Shown: piece by piece, positions 48,671 to 57,117 of the stretch | Numbering within the stretch: position 1 is the first letter of the stretch | Layout: every line of letters starts with the position of its first letter | The notes under the pieces: model-generated | Seen by the model: the letters and a program-made list of their open reading frames with translations, nothing else | Told to the model about the DNA's origin: nothing | The model's database searches: none | Program-made: the position numbers and the translations under genes | DNA from: a virus | Strand: one strand, 5' to 3' | Length of the DNA: 64,000 nt | Virus record (IMG/VR): IMGVR_UViG_3300017950_001860 | Span: 1 to 64,000 of that record

Positions 48671-49618
48671 TTACAGGTTGCTTGTAGAGTTGTAAGTTGG
48701 TGCTGCTACACTTACAGTGGTGACTGTGTTAGACCCTATTACCATTGTACCATTTGCTCTCAGTACAGACGGTTGTACTGTTAACGTGCCCTGGACGTCT
48801 TCGTCAACATCAGTACCTTGTCCATCAACGCCGCCTGTATTAACATCGTCAAACACTACGTTAAATCTAATTCTAGAAGTGTTATCTTCTTTTGCTTGAA
48901 TATAAAAAATGTTACCTGTATACGTTGATGCTGTTTTTTGCCATATAGTTTGGTAAGTACTAGTAAGATCATAGTTACCAATACTCGAAGCAGTACCATA
49001 GCCTGTGCTGTGTATAGTGCTTGTATAACCAAACTCAACGTGTCCAGTTCCGATTATACCCGACCATTCTTGACCCTTTGTAGAGTTATCGCCTGTTTGT
49101 GTAGAATCTATTTTCACTCTACTACCTGCATTAAAAAATTCTCTACGTGCAGCAGCGTCTGCAAATGTTAGTGTGAATTCATGATTTACAGCACCATTCC
49201 ATGGAGTTGTTCTGCTATTACTCGAATATGAAGTTTCAGAACGTTGACTAGTATGTAGGTCAAATCTATTATTTTCGCAATCAGTCATTAAACCTTCAAG
49301 ATATATTATGTGAGCTTCTTCAATTTTATCAGTATTAGTTGTGTTTGCAAGGTAATCACCAGTTACATAAGGACTTTCAATTGTCCCAAAAGCGGTTGTT
49401 CCAATCTGGTGTACTCTTGCTCTTACAATATCGCTATAAATATCTAAATACTGTTGTTCACTAATCAAATCACCGCTAGATGTTGCTGCTACTGTTGTAG
49501 AATCAATACTGTTTCCGTAGCCATATGTTTCGTTAGCACCTGAAGAAGAATCTCCCATTACTGATAATATTCGAGAACGTAGATTGTTATATCGCGTGGC
49601 TGTAATAAAGGTAGGCAT
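48671..49618 (-). CDS. Virion structural protein, paralogue A
   Basis: 315 residues from the ATG at 49618, which has ACAGGAGT upstream (the in-frame TTG at 49633 would contain that site). PTFITATRYNNLRSRILSVM at the start pairs with ITASRFNLLQNRIAAVLG in 49663-50649. Both then have a Gly/Tyr-rich loop (TYGYGNSI or TGYGQGASGYG), a helix with VRARVHQIG, and a beta-rich C-terminal half with WQKTASTYTGNIFYIQAKED. Composition (Gly, Ser, Thr) and location next to fibre genes point to a tail or baseplate component, as in T4-like cyanophages. Confidence 0.72.
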   Translation of the reverse strand: MPTFITATRYNNLRSRILSVMGDSSSGANETYGYGNSIDSTTVAATSSGDLISEQQYLDIYSDIVRARVHQIGTTAFGTIESPYVTGDYLANTTNTDKIEEAHIIYLEGLMTDCENNRFDLHTSQRSETSYSSNSRTTPWNGAVNHEFTLTFADAAARREFFNAGSRVKIDSTQTGDNSTKGQEWSGIIGTGHVEFGYTSTIHSTGYGTASSIGNYDLTSTYQTIWQKTASTYTGNIFYIQAKEDNTSRIRFNVVFDDVNTGGVDGQGTDVDEDVQGTLTVQPSVLRANGTMVIGSNTVTTVSVAAPTYNSTSNL

Positions 49619-49654
49619 TGGGACTCCTGTCAAACTATATCATTATATATAGTT

Positions 49655-49662
49655 TATTTACT
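49655..49662 (-). promoter_or_regulatory. Late-promoter-like box AGTAAATA
   Basis: AGTAAATA (the same eight bases as at 3245-3252) reads leftward in the 44-base gap before 48671-49618, about 36 bases upstream of the ATG and ahead of its GGAG site. A TATATATAA run lies between them. Confidence 0.4.
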
Positions 49663-50649
49663 TTACAGTGTTGTTATGTTTTGGTAAACTGGTGCAGGAA
49701 CTTCGATATAAAAGTCAATTAAATCATCACCAGTTAGAGTACTTTTTGCTCTTAAATGATTTACACTACTCTTTAAAGTTCCGTCAATTAAATCATCTTC
49801 TGCGCCGCTTTCCAAATCATCAAATACAATTTTAAATTGTATTTCAGAATCAGAAACTTCTTTTGCATATATTTCCATTAAATTTTGATTATATGTAGGA
49901 TATATTCCACCATTGCTTAATTTAGTATAAATTAATTGATAAGAAGTTGTTAAATCATAGTTGCCGATTGCAGAAGGTGTTCCCTGGTCAGTTGTACTAG
50001 TATCACTATGGTTAAACTTAACTATACCTGCTCGTTGTAATAGAACACTCCAGTCATTGCCTTTAGGGGTTGCATAACCTAAATTAGATGTTTCTATTCT
50101 AAGTTCACCGCCTGAGTTAAAAAAATGTCTACGATGACCAGAATTATTAAAAGAAACTTTTACTTCATGTATAAGTTGTCCATTCCATTGAGAAGTTCTA
50201 GTGGAAGAAGTACCCAATTCGACTACTGACTGAGTCGAATCAACTAAGAATTTATCAGTTTCGATTCTATCCATCATTCTTTCTAGATCAGCAATACCTT
50301 TAAATTCAGCATCAGCTCCTGTGCCAGTTGACTCTTCGCCTATAATATCAATTCCGGCTACAAATTCAAGATTTTTTATTTGATCAGTTATTTCAGAACT
50401 TAATAACCCAATTTGGTGTAATCTTGCTCTTATCAAGTCTTTGTATAAATTATTAAAAGACTGTGCAGTAACATTAACTTGCATATTGCCGCCTGGGATG
50501 TTTGTTACTTCTTCACTACTTATAGCACCACCATAACCTGAAGCACCTTGTCCATATCCAGTTTGTCCAGCGCCAGTTCCTAAAACTGCTGCTATTCTGT
50601 TTTGCAATAGGTTAAACCTTGATGCTGTAATTAAATCTCCGACGGCCAT
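49663..50649 (-). CDS. Virion structural protein, paralogue B
   Basis: 328 residues. AVGDLITASRFNLLQNRIAA, a Gly-rich loop, LIRARLHQIGLLS and a beta-rich second half (VKVSFNNSGHRRHFFNSGGE, then LRIETSNLG) run in the same order as paralogue A, which has VHEFTLTFADAAARREFF-like and SRVKIDSTQTG counterparts. A duplication is clear, though identity is moderate. AAAGGAAAG precedes the ATG. Assigned as a tail/baseplate component by paralogy and position. No enzyme motif is seen. Confidence 0.72.
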   Translation of the reverse strand: MAVGDLITASRFNLLQNRIAAVLGTGAGQTGYGQGASGYGGAISSEEVTNIPGGNMQVNVTAQSFNNLYKDLIRARLHQIGLLSSEITDQIKNLEFVAGIDIIGEESTGTGADAEFKGIADLERMMDRIETDKFLVDSTQSVVELGTSSTRTSQWNGQLIHEVKVSFNNSGHRRHFFNSGGELRIETSNLGYATPKGNDWSVLLQRAGIVKFNHSDTSTTDQGTPSAIGNYDLTTSYQLIYTKLSNGGIYPTYNQNLMEIYAKEVSDSEIQFKIVFDDLESGAEDDLIDGTLKSSVNHLRAKSTLTGDDLIDFYIEVPAPVYQNITTL

Positions 50650-50660
50650 TTATCTTTCCT

Positions 50661-52184
50661 TTATACCTTAAGAACACATTCTACTAATTTTTCGCCCTCA
50701 TCGTTATTTGTTTCTAGTGCTATGCCTACCATTGCCGTTGAAGCAATAGTTGTACATACACCTTCTGCCCAAGCATACACTGCCATACCCTTTGAAACTG
50801 GACCTTTTACTCTTACTGGTAAACGTCCTTTAAGTCCAATATATTGCCCTTCTGCTTCTGAATTCATCATAAGCGCAGGATCTGTTGATACAACACCAAT
50901 ACAGAATGAACTTGCGCTTGCTGGCTCTACTTCATGATCCGGATGTCCACATACTGCAACTGCTGTGCCTGCTGGTAATTCTTCAGCAGTGGTATATTTC
51001 TCTGCAAGGTCAGCAAATTGTGCTTGTGTTGCTGTACCATGAAAAACATTTGCTGTAATGTCACCGCTTGCATCTCTTGCGGCAATTGTATTTCCGCCAG
51101 CAGTGACTGTTGCTGTTTGGTGACTAGGTGCGCCTGCTGCAGGATCATTTACTTTAAGATTAGTTGCTTTATCAGATTCGCCTCTAAAGTTTACAGCATG
51201 TACTTCTGCCCATTGTAATGTAGGCGATCCTAAATCAGTTACATTGTCTAATACCGGAACTACTGCTGGGTGTGTAATTTTTGCTACATCAGTTAGTGTA
51301 CCTGAAGCGTTTGTTGTTTTAAAAATTATTTCACTGTTACTACCATTATTGTTTGATAGTACACCAGCACCGCTTTGTGTAGATAGACCAAAAATTCCAT
51401 CTATAGTTGCACTAGGTGCTGTTAGTGTTGCAGAAAAGTTAGCTGCGGCACTTAGTGCATATGCACTTGCTGCAACGCCACCTAGTTTTTCTGCATTAGA
51501 AGCAGTACCATGGTAAACATAATCATTTCCGGCTACATTAGTACTATTTGTAACACCGTTGTCTGAATCTAAAGTATATTTTAGGGTTGTACCTTTTTTA
51601 ATTTTATCAAAGCCGGCAATAGGATTAAGTGATCCTAAAGTAAATTCTTCGTTACTTATAATATACGAAGTTTGATCATTAATTACAGCTTTAATAATAG
51701 TTTTTGTAGCACCTAACGTATCAATTACTTGTTCACTTACCATGTTAGTAATACCTGAACCAGCAGACTGAGGACCAACTAGGGTATATTGATTATCTCC
51801 TGCTGTACCGTTATGCACATATAACTGATTGTTTACTTCGTCCCACCAAAAATCACCTTTAACAAGTGTACTAGGTGCACTTGATGCGATCTCAGAACCG
51901 CCTGTTGATTTCCAATATCCAATACCTGGTAATGCGCCAGGAGTAGCAACAAAATATTTTAGTTTACTATTTGTAGAATCGTACCATAACTGCCCTCTAA
52001 TTGCTCTAGTTGGTGCGTTTCCGCCTGCAAAGTTTTCTAACAAGAACAATAAGTTTTCGTTTTGAATCTCTCCGTACCCTGCGTAGTTTTTACCAATAAA
52101 TTTGATATTGGTTGTTTGATCTATAGTTCCATCTTCTACTGTTGTTAACAGTGAATTGTCGAATCTATCAATTTGATAAGCCAT
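50661..52184 (-). CDS. Tail fibre/baseplate-type structural protein, paralogue 1
   Basis: 507 residues. N-terminal AYQIDRFDNSLLTTVEDGTI, then NYAGYGEIQNENLLFLLENF and RGQLWYDSTNSKLKYF, with GDFWWDEVNNQLYVHNGTA about 50 residues on. The same blocks open the next two upstream genes. The middle is beta-structured with repeated Ala/Thr/Gly segments (SGDITANVFHGTATQAQFAD), and the C-terminal part (GHPDHEVEPASASSFCIGVV) is a compact domain also seen in cyanophage fibre proteins. AGGGG ribosome site precedes the ATG, with a GATAAATA box upstream. Confidence 0.78.
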   Translation of the reverse strand: MAYQIDRFDNSLLTTVEDGTIDQTTNIKFIGKNYAGYGEIQNENLLFLLENFAGGNAPTRAIRGQLWYDSTNSKLKYFVATPGALPGIGYWKSTGGSEIASSAPSTLVKGDFWWDEVNNQLYVHNGTAGDNQYTLVGPQSAGSGITNMVSEQVIDTLGATKTIIKAVINDQTSYIISNEEFTLGSLNPIAGFDKIKKGTTLKYTLDSDNGVTNSTNVAGNDYVYHGTASNAEKLGGVAASAYALSAAANFSATLTAPSATIDGIFGLSTQSGAGVLSNNNGSNSEIIFKTTNASGTLTDVAKITHPAVVPVLDNVTDLGSPTLQWAEVHAVNFRGESDKATNLKVNDPAAGAPSHQTATVTAGGNTIAARDASGDITANVFHGTATQAQFADLAEKYTTAEELPAGTAVAVCGHPDHEVEPASASSFCIGVVSTDPALMMNSEAEGQYIGLKGRLPVRVKGPVSKGMAVYAWAEGVCTTIASTAMVGIALETNNDEGEKLVECVLKV

Positions 52185-52209
52185 ATTCTGTACCCCTAAA
52201 TGCTATTAT

Positions 52210-52217
52210 TATTTATC
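52210..52217 (-). promoter_or_regulatory. Late promoter box GATAAATA
   Basis: GATAAATA reads leftward in the 39-base gap before the fibre gene 50661-52184. Its start codon lies 25 bases downstream behind an AGGGG site, a normal late-promoter spacing. Confidence 0.5.
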
Positions 52218-52223
52218 GTATCT

Positions 52224-54110
52224 TTATAAACTTTCAATACCTATGTTTACCCATTCAATTGTTGTAATGTTAGTGACAGGATCAGTATTTGCCTGCACTT
52301 CATAAGTTAAAAGTTGTCTGTTTGGATTTGTGAATTCGATATTGTTAAACGCAATATCTCGAACCACTGGTTGATTTTCTGTACCATTTTTGTCAACAGC
52401 AACCGTTGAAATATTCTTTGCTGTTTCAATATTAATTGTAACACTACTATAACTAGTTGTGTGTATTCTTGCTAGTTTACCAACGTTAACAGATTCAACT
52501 GGAAACAGTCCTGCTAAGTAAGAAGCAACAATTTCTAGATATGCTAGGTTAGTATCAATACCTGTAACGTCTAATGACATAGCTAATGGCTGTGTTAATG
52601 TTGTATTATCGACATATACTTTGTTAGCAGCATCACCTGGATTCTGTGGTGTAGCAATACCACTTATTCTAGCAACAGGGTTAATTTGTAACTGGCCGCC
52701 TGTAGTAAATGTAATATTACCTGTAGCTTGTAAATTTAAATTACCTGTTGCTAAAACAGTATTGCCGTCTATGTTAATGTTATCTACATCTAAATACACC
52801 AATGTACCTAGTCTAACTAAATCATCTGCAAAGTTAATGTTTTGTAAACTGTTTTCTGTTAATTTAATACTACCGTTAATTCTATAACTTAGCGATTCAC
52901 TTGTTAAATTTAAATCTTTGTTTGATTCCCAAGCGTTTGAATCGTATTCCCATAAGAACGTTTTATCGCCCTGTGTAGATCTAACAATAATACCACCGCC
53001 GTCTGCAAATAAATCGTCTTGTGCTGTACCGTCAGCAGTAACAGCAAGTTTTATCGATTTATCCAAAACTTGCAAGGTTGTAACTTCAACGCTTAATTGC
53101 TCACCTTCAACAATTAAGTTGCCTGTTATTCGTGTATCACCTTCAACATCTAGCGTATATAACGGAAGTCGATCAATATTCATTATACCAACTCTACCTT
53201 CACTAGCATCAATGTATACAGCGTTAGTTAAGTTACCTAAGTTAGCCCCAGACACAACTCTTAATGCAAGGTCACTATTTGAGATAGGATTTTCGATAAA
53301 GAAATTAGCACCCTGTGGGCGCATACTCATAATCGTGTTAGTAGTATTTGAGAATATTAAACCGTTTGTGTTTCTTATTTCTAATCTACCAGTTGTTAAA
53401 CTATCAATATCAGATCTAATAAACTGATCAGCATTGAGTAATTGTCCGTCAGTTGTTGCTAAGTTTGAAGTACTTTCAGCAGTACCAATAAACTTAAAAT
53501 TTACTTTATCGTATACGTTAAACCCTTTGAATATAATACCATTAGGATTACTTGCTGATACAAGTGCTGGAATTCTAGCCACTACAGCAGGTGTAAATTC
53601 TATGTTACTAAATAAACCAACTTCTTCGTTATTGATGTATAGTTTTGCAATTGTAATCTCAACTTCTGTAATACTTTTAATAGTTTCAACGAAGAAACCT
53701 GTTTTACCTTGGTTTTTAGTAAAACTCGGTCCAATTAATAATGGATCGCCGCCGCCATCAAAAAAGTATAACTGGTCATCACTATTGTTAAACCAAAAGT
53801 CACCAGCTGCTAATCCAATAGGCTGTGTTGACTGAATAAACGGTTCGCCTGTTGATTTCCATTCTACACCAGTATAAATTTTTAACTGGTTGTTTGCGCT
53901 ATCCCACCATAACTGCCCTGTCAACGGATTGCTCGGTGCAGCAGTATTCGAAAAGTTTTCAAGCAATTTGATAAAGTTTTCATTAAAAACTTCACCGTAG
54001 CCCCTATACCCTCTACCTACAAGCGTTAAGTTTGTACTTGTAGTATCAATCTTTCCGTCAATTAAGTCTACTAGTACTGTACCGTTTGTTTTATTTAATT
54101 GATAGCTCAT
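52224..54110 (-). CDS. Tail fibre/baseplate-type structural protein, paralogue 2
   Basis: 628 residues. N-terminus SYQLNKTNGTVLVDLIDGKI, GYRGYGEVFNENFIKLLENF, GQLWWDSANNQLKIY and GDFWFNNSDDQLYFFDGG correspond block by block to paralogues 1 and 3. A central VDASEGRVGIMNIDRLPLYT then LDVEGDTRITGNLIVEG is typical of phage fibre shafts, where a reference-position segment precedes beta repeats. The C-terminal region (NKVYVDNTTLTQPLAMSLDV) is again fibre-like. Starts in an ATGA overlap with paralogue 3. Confidence 0.8.
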   Translation of the reverse strand: MSYQLNKTNGTVLVDLIDGKIDTTSTNLTLVGRGYRGYGEVFNENFIKLLENFSNTAAPSNPLTGQLWWDSANNQLKIYTGVEWKSTGEPFIQSTQPIGLAAGDFWFNNSDDQLYFFDGGGDPLLIGPSFTKNQGKTGFFVETIKSITEVEITIAKLYINNEEVGLFSNIEFTPAVVARIPALVSASNPNGIIFKGFNVYDKVNFKFIGTAESTSNLATTDGQLLNADQFIRSDIDSLTTGRLEIRNTNGLIFSNTTNTIMSMRPQGANFFIENPISNSDLALRVVSGANLGNLTNAVYIDASEGRVGIMNIDRLPLYTLDVEGDTRITGNLIVEGEQLSVEVTTLQVLDKSIKLAVTADGTAQDDLFADGGGIIVRSTQGDKTFLWEYDSNAWESNKDLNLTSESLSYRINGSIKLTENSLQNINFADDLVRLGTLVYLDVDNINIDGNTVLATGNLNLQATGNITFTTGGQLQINPVARISGIATPQNPGDAANKVYVDNTTLTQPLAMSLDVTGIDTNLAYLEIVASYLAGLFPVESVNVGKLARIHTTSYSSVTINIETAKNISTVAVDKNGTENQPVVRDIAFNNIEFTNPNRQLLTYEVQANTDPVTNITTIEWVNIGIESL

Positions 54111-56476
54111 GTTGATGTTCCTGCGTATATAATATAATTTAATGCCAAGTAGGGGTTCATAACATTAAGTGGTGAACCTAAGGCACCGCCTGTTTCTATA
54201 CCTCCTGTAGTTGTTTTTCCTTGATAACCCGAGGCACCTGCTTCTATAGATATAGGAATACCGTCTGGATCGGTTAATAACTGCCCCGGGTTATCTGGAT
54301 CCTGTGCTTTCTGACTGATAGCATAGAATTGAGATTCTTCACCTTCTAAAGTATGATCATGGTCTGGTAAATTCTGTGTATTAATTGCATATGATTGATT
54401 TCCTTGTGATTGACCTATTGTATCTGGGCCGCCGCCTTCAAATGCAATACCTGTAAAGCTAAATGTAGCAATTCCACCTACAGTTAATGAGTTAATTGTA
54501 ATTACTAGATCATGAGTAGGTGTAGCGCCGCCGAATATAACTCCAGAAATTGTAACTTTTTCTGCAACTGTATATCCAGTACCTGGATTAGTAACTTGTA
54601 CATTATAATTTCCAGCATTAAGTTGTACACTGAATACAGCGCCAGAACCAGTACCCGTTGTTGATGTTTGCTGAACGTTTGTAAAACTTGCAACTGATCC
54701 AGTAACACGGTTTGCTGCTTGGCCGCCCATATTATCAACACCTAAAGGAAATCTACCTCTTAAATCAGGTAATCCGAATTTTAAATCTCCGCCATCGCTA
54801 ACTAAACTTGCTGATTTAAAGTTATGTCCTATCACTTGCCATAGTTCGTTGTAGTCAGTTTTAAATACTTCTTGCCCTGTGCATAGTAACCAACCTGCAG
54901 GCGCTGTAACACCTGCATATGGCATAATACTACCGACCGGTGTAATAGGCACAGATGACAATAAATCAACTTTGTTTACTTTATACAGTCCTGAATCTGC
55001 TCCTGTAGTTTTGTTAATTAACAGTTCGTCTGTGTTACTGATTAAATCAGCTCTAAGTCTTGTTTTACTAGCAACGATATCGTTTGATATTGAAACTTCA
55101 AATACCTTTTCAGATCCTGACTGTCCGTCAAACTCAAAACTATTACTTGTAAAATCGCCTTGCATTCTAAATGTAGTTGCATTAGTTAATTTATCAGCAG
55201 TAGTTGATCTACCAGTAACATTACCAGTAACATTACCAGTAACATTTCCTAAAAATGATTCTGCATACATTCTCTTAAAAGGAGCATCTGACGATCCTAT
55301 ATCGTAAGAGTTAATTTCTAGTGCAGGCAATATATGGGCATTTACTATAGTGCTTCCTGCAATGTTTATACTGCCGCCGATATGTAAATCTTGAGCAATC
55401 CCAGCGCCGCCTTTTACTACAAGAGAGCCTGAACTAAAGTTAATAGCATTTTCAGTATTACTAGCTTCTATTTTACCTGTGTTAGTAGGATCTGTTGTAT
55501 CAACTGTTGCTTTAATATTACCTATAACATCAAGTGCCTGACTTGGTGCAAGGTTATTAATGCCTACCCTTTCTTCACTATTGACTCTTAAAACAGTATT
55601 AAAAGATTGATCTATATCTTTAAGTATTAAATCGATTGAAGATATTTGGTTATTGTTTTTTAATTCAACTGACGTACCATTTACACCTATCTGGAATTGG
55701 CTATCTGTTCCAAGTTTAACTCCAGAGTTATTATTGATTGTAAGTTGTTCGTTTAAAATTGCACGAGAATCAGTTCTTATAAATTTTTCAGCAGCAACTT
55801 CAACTGCGCCGCTACTTTCAACAACTATTAGTCCTTTAGCACTTTCAGCTACACCAATAAATTTTATAGGATTATCTATACTACCTTCATTACGTAAATT
55901 AAAACCTTTCTTAAGAGTACCAAACCCACTGATAGCAGTTTTAGGTGTAAATTCTTCTGCACTTACAATAGCATATGGTATATCCTGTATATACATAATG
56001 AATATACTTTTGCTTAGATTATCAATGTCTAAAACAGTTTGTGCTCTGCCGCCTGTAAGTAGTCCTGTTCCTGCTTCAGGTCCAATTAACAACCAAGTAT
56101 TTCCTGAAAAGATATATAATTGTTGGTTAACTGTATCAACCCATAAGTCGCCCGGTGACGACTGATTAGATAATGGCTGTGAAGCTGCTTTTACAAATCC
56201 ACTTGCCGTGCGCCATTGAGCACTATCATATATTTTTAATTGATCAATGCCGGCTGAAGTATCATACCATAATTGTCCTTCAACAGGGTTACTAGGTTCA
56301 GATGCACCTGCAAAGTTTTCTAGTAAATGTAGAAAATTATCAGCAATTGCTTGGCCATAACCAATTGCACCTTTACCTGGAAATTTTAAACTAGTATCGA
56401 TTAAGTTAATTTCTCCGTCACTGATTTCAATAGATCCCTTATTTACAAAGTCTGTAAATCTAACTATATAAGGCAT
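54107..56476 (-). CDS. Tail fibre/baseplate protein with Tail Collar domain, paralogue 3
   Basis: 789 residues. N-terminal blocks (GAIGYGQAIADNFLHLLENF, GQLWYDTSAGIDQLKIY, GDLWVDTVNQQLYIFSGN) match the other two paralogues. Near residue 510, VGSIMPYAGVTAPAGWLLCT then GQEVFKTDYNELWQVIG is a Phage Tail Collar domain. After it come a GTGYTVAEKVTISG repeat-type strand and a C-terminal Gly/Asn-rich tip (NLPDHDHTLEGEESQFYAIS, and MNPYLALNYIIYAGTST at the end). The last is the typical collar-protein terminus. A perfect AGGAGGT precedes the ATG. Three perfect 12-base repeats encode NVTG copies at 55211-55246. Confidence 0.86.
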   Translation of the reverse strand: MPYIVRFTDFVNKGSIEISDGEINLIDTSLKFPGKGAIGYGQAIADNFLHLLENFAGASEPSNPVEGQLWYDTSAGIDQLKIYDSAQWRTASGFVKAASQPLSNQSSPGDLWVDTVNQQLYIFSGNTWLLIGPEAGTGLLTGGRAQTVLDIDNLSKSIFIMYIQDIPYAIVSAEEFTPKTAISGFGTLKKGFNLRNEGSIDNPIKFIGVAESAKGLIVVESSGAVEVAAEKFIRTDSRAILNEQLTINNNSGVKLGTDSQFQIGVNGTSVELKNNNQISSIDLILKDIDQSFNTVLRVNSEERVGINNLAPSQALDVIGNIKATVDTTDPTNTGKIEASNTENAINFSSGSLVVKGGAGIAQDLHIGGSINIAGSTIVNAHILPALEINSYDIGSSDAPFKRMYAESFLGNVTGNVTGNVTGRSTTADKLTNATTFRMQGDFTSNSFEFDGQSGSEKVFEVSISNDIVASKTRLRADLISNTDELLINKTTGADSGLYKVNKVDLLSSVPITPVGSIMPYAGVTAPAGWLLCTGQEVFKTDYNELWQVIGHNFKSASLVSDGGDLKFGLPDLRGRFPLGVDNMGGQAANRVTGSVASFTNVQQTSTTGTGSGAVFSVQLNAGNYNVQVTNPGTGYTVAEKVTISGVIFGGATPTHDLVITINSLTVGGIATFSFTGIAFEGGGPDTIGQSQGNQSYAINTQNLPDHDHTLEGEESQFYAISQKAQDPDNPGQLLTDPDGIPISIEAGASGYQGKTTTGGIETGGALGSPLNVMNPYLALNYIIYAGTST
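55211..55246 (-). repeat. Three perfect 12-bp tandem repeats (ACCAGTAACATT)
   Basis: ACCAGTAACATT occurs three times head to tail without mismatch inside the collar-domain gene. On the coding strand it gives AATGTTACTGGT, that is three Asn-Val-Thr-Gly copies in the shaft. Perfect identity suggests recent slippage or selection for repeat number. Confidence 0.85.
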
Positions 56477-57090
56477 TATGCATTACCTCCTGACAAACTC
56501 TGTATTCTCACTGTATAGTCAATTTGTATTAGTCTGTTTAATGATTTTTGTACAGGGTGAAAAATAACATGTGTAATCAGTTTACCTGATTCATTTGGAT
56601 CACTTGATTTACTACGCAACCCTAATTCATCAAATATATAATCACTAGACAAATTAGTAGCATTATCAAATGCTTCCTGTGCAACAGGCTCTGAATAGTC
56701 TAGTAAACAACTTACAAGTATGTCTGTATAATTTGTTCCTGTAACGTGTCTAATTTCTAAATAATTGCTTTCTGGATTATTATTAAGCAGTCCGTCGTCA
56801 ACTACAACTTTTGAATATGTTTGATTATAAAGACTTGCATTTGCGCCTGTACTGTTTGGTGTTAGATATGTAATAATACCTGTTGGATCAACACTTGTGC
56901 CGCCGTTGCCGAAGCTCATTTCGTATATAAATCCTTTACCCAAGTTTGCCATACTTTCTGCAAGAGCAACACTCATATTTTCGTAGTGTATTGCATTACG
57001 CTTTTGTACAAAAACTTCGCCATTGCTAGGATCGTATATCTTAATATGGCCCTGTACTGCTATTCCGTTTAAATCTGTTATACTGTTCAT
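56476..57090 (-). CDS. Virion structural protein, probable baseplate/tail component
   Basis: 204 residues. MNSITDLNGIAVQGHIKIYD then PSNGEVFVQKRNAIHYENMS opens a beta-rich domain, with SFGNGGTSVDPTGIITYLTP in the middle and KLITHVIFHPVQKSLNRLIQ then IDYTVRIQS at the C-terminus. Similar small proteins lie next to the giant structural gene of T4-like cyanophages (from memory). AGGAAGAC precedes the ATG. An AATAAATA box about 20 bases upstream overlaps the stop codon of the giant gene. The stop shares a base with the next gene's ATG. Confidence 0.68.
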   Translation of the reverse strand: MNSITDLNGIAVQGHIKIYDPSNGEVFVQKRNAIHYENMSVALAESMANLGKGFIYEMSFGNGGTSVDPTGIITYLTPNSTGANASLYNQTYSKVVVDDGLLNNNPESNYLEIRHVTGTNYTDILVSCLLDYSEPVAQEAFDNATNLSSDYIFDELGLRSKSSDPNESGKLITHVIFHPVQKSLNRLIQIDYTVRIQSLSGGNA

Positions 57091-57109
57091 GTTGTCTTCC
57101 TATACAATG

Positions 57110-57117
57110 TATTTATT
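57110..57117 (-). promoter_or_regulatory. Late promoter box AATAAATA
   Basis: AATAAATA reads leftward in the 25-base gap before 56476-57090 and overlaps the TAA of the giant gene. The ATG follows 19 bases later behind AGGAAG. Confidence 0.48.

Noticed and set aside
52918-53427. Long plus-strand open frame (169 codons) opposite a fibre gene
   Set aside because: It lies wholly antisense to 52224-54110, whose fibre motifs are clear. Low stop density on the opposite strand explains it, and it has no ribosome site or recognisable domain. The same applies to 55653-56165, 53434-53835 and 54879-55307.
55211-55246. CRISPR-like repeat
   Set aside because: The 12-base repeats are directly adjacent without spacers and encode in-frame NVTG copies in a fibre protein.
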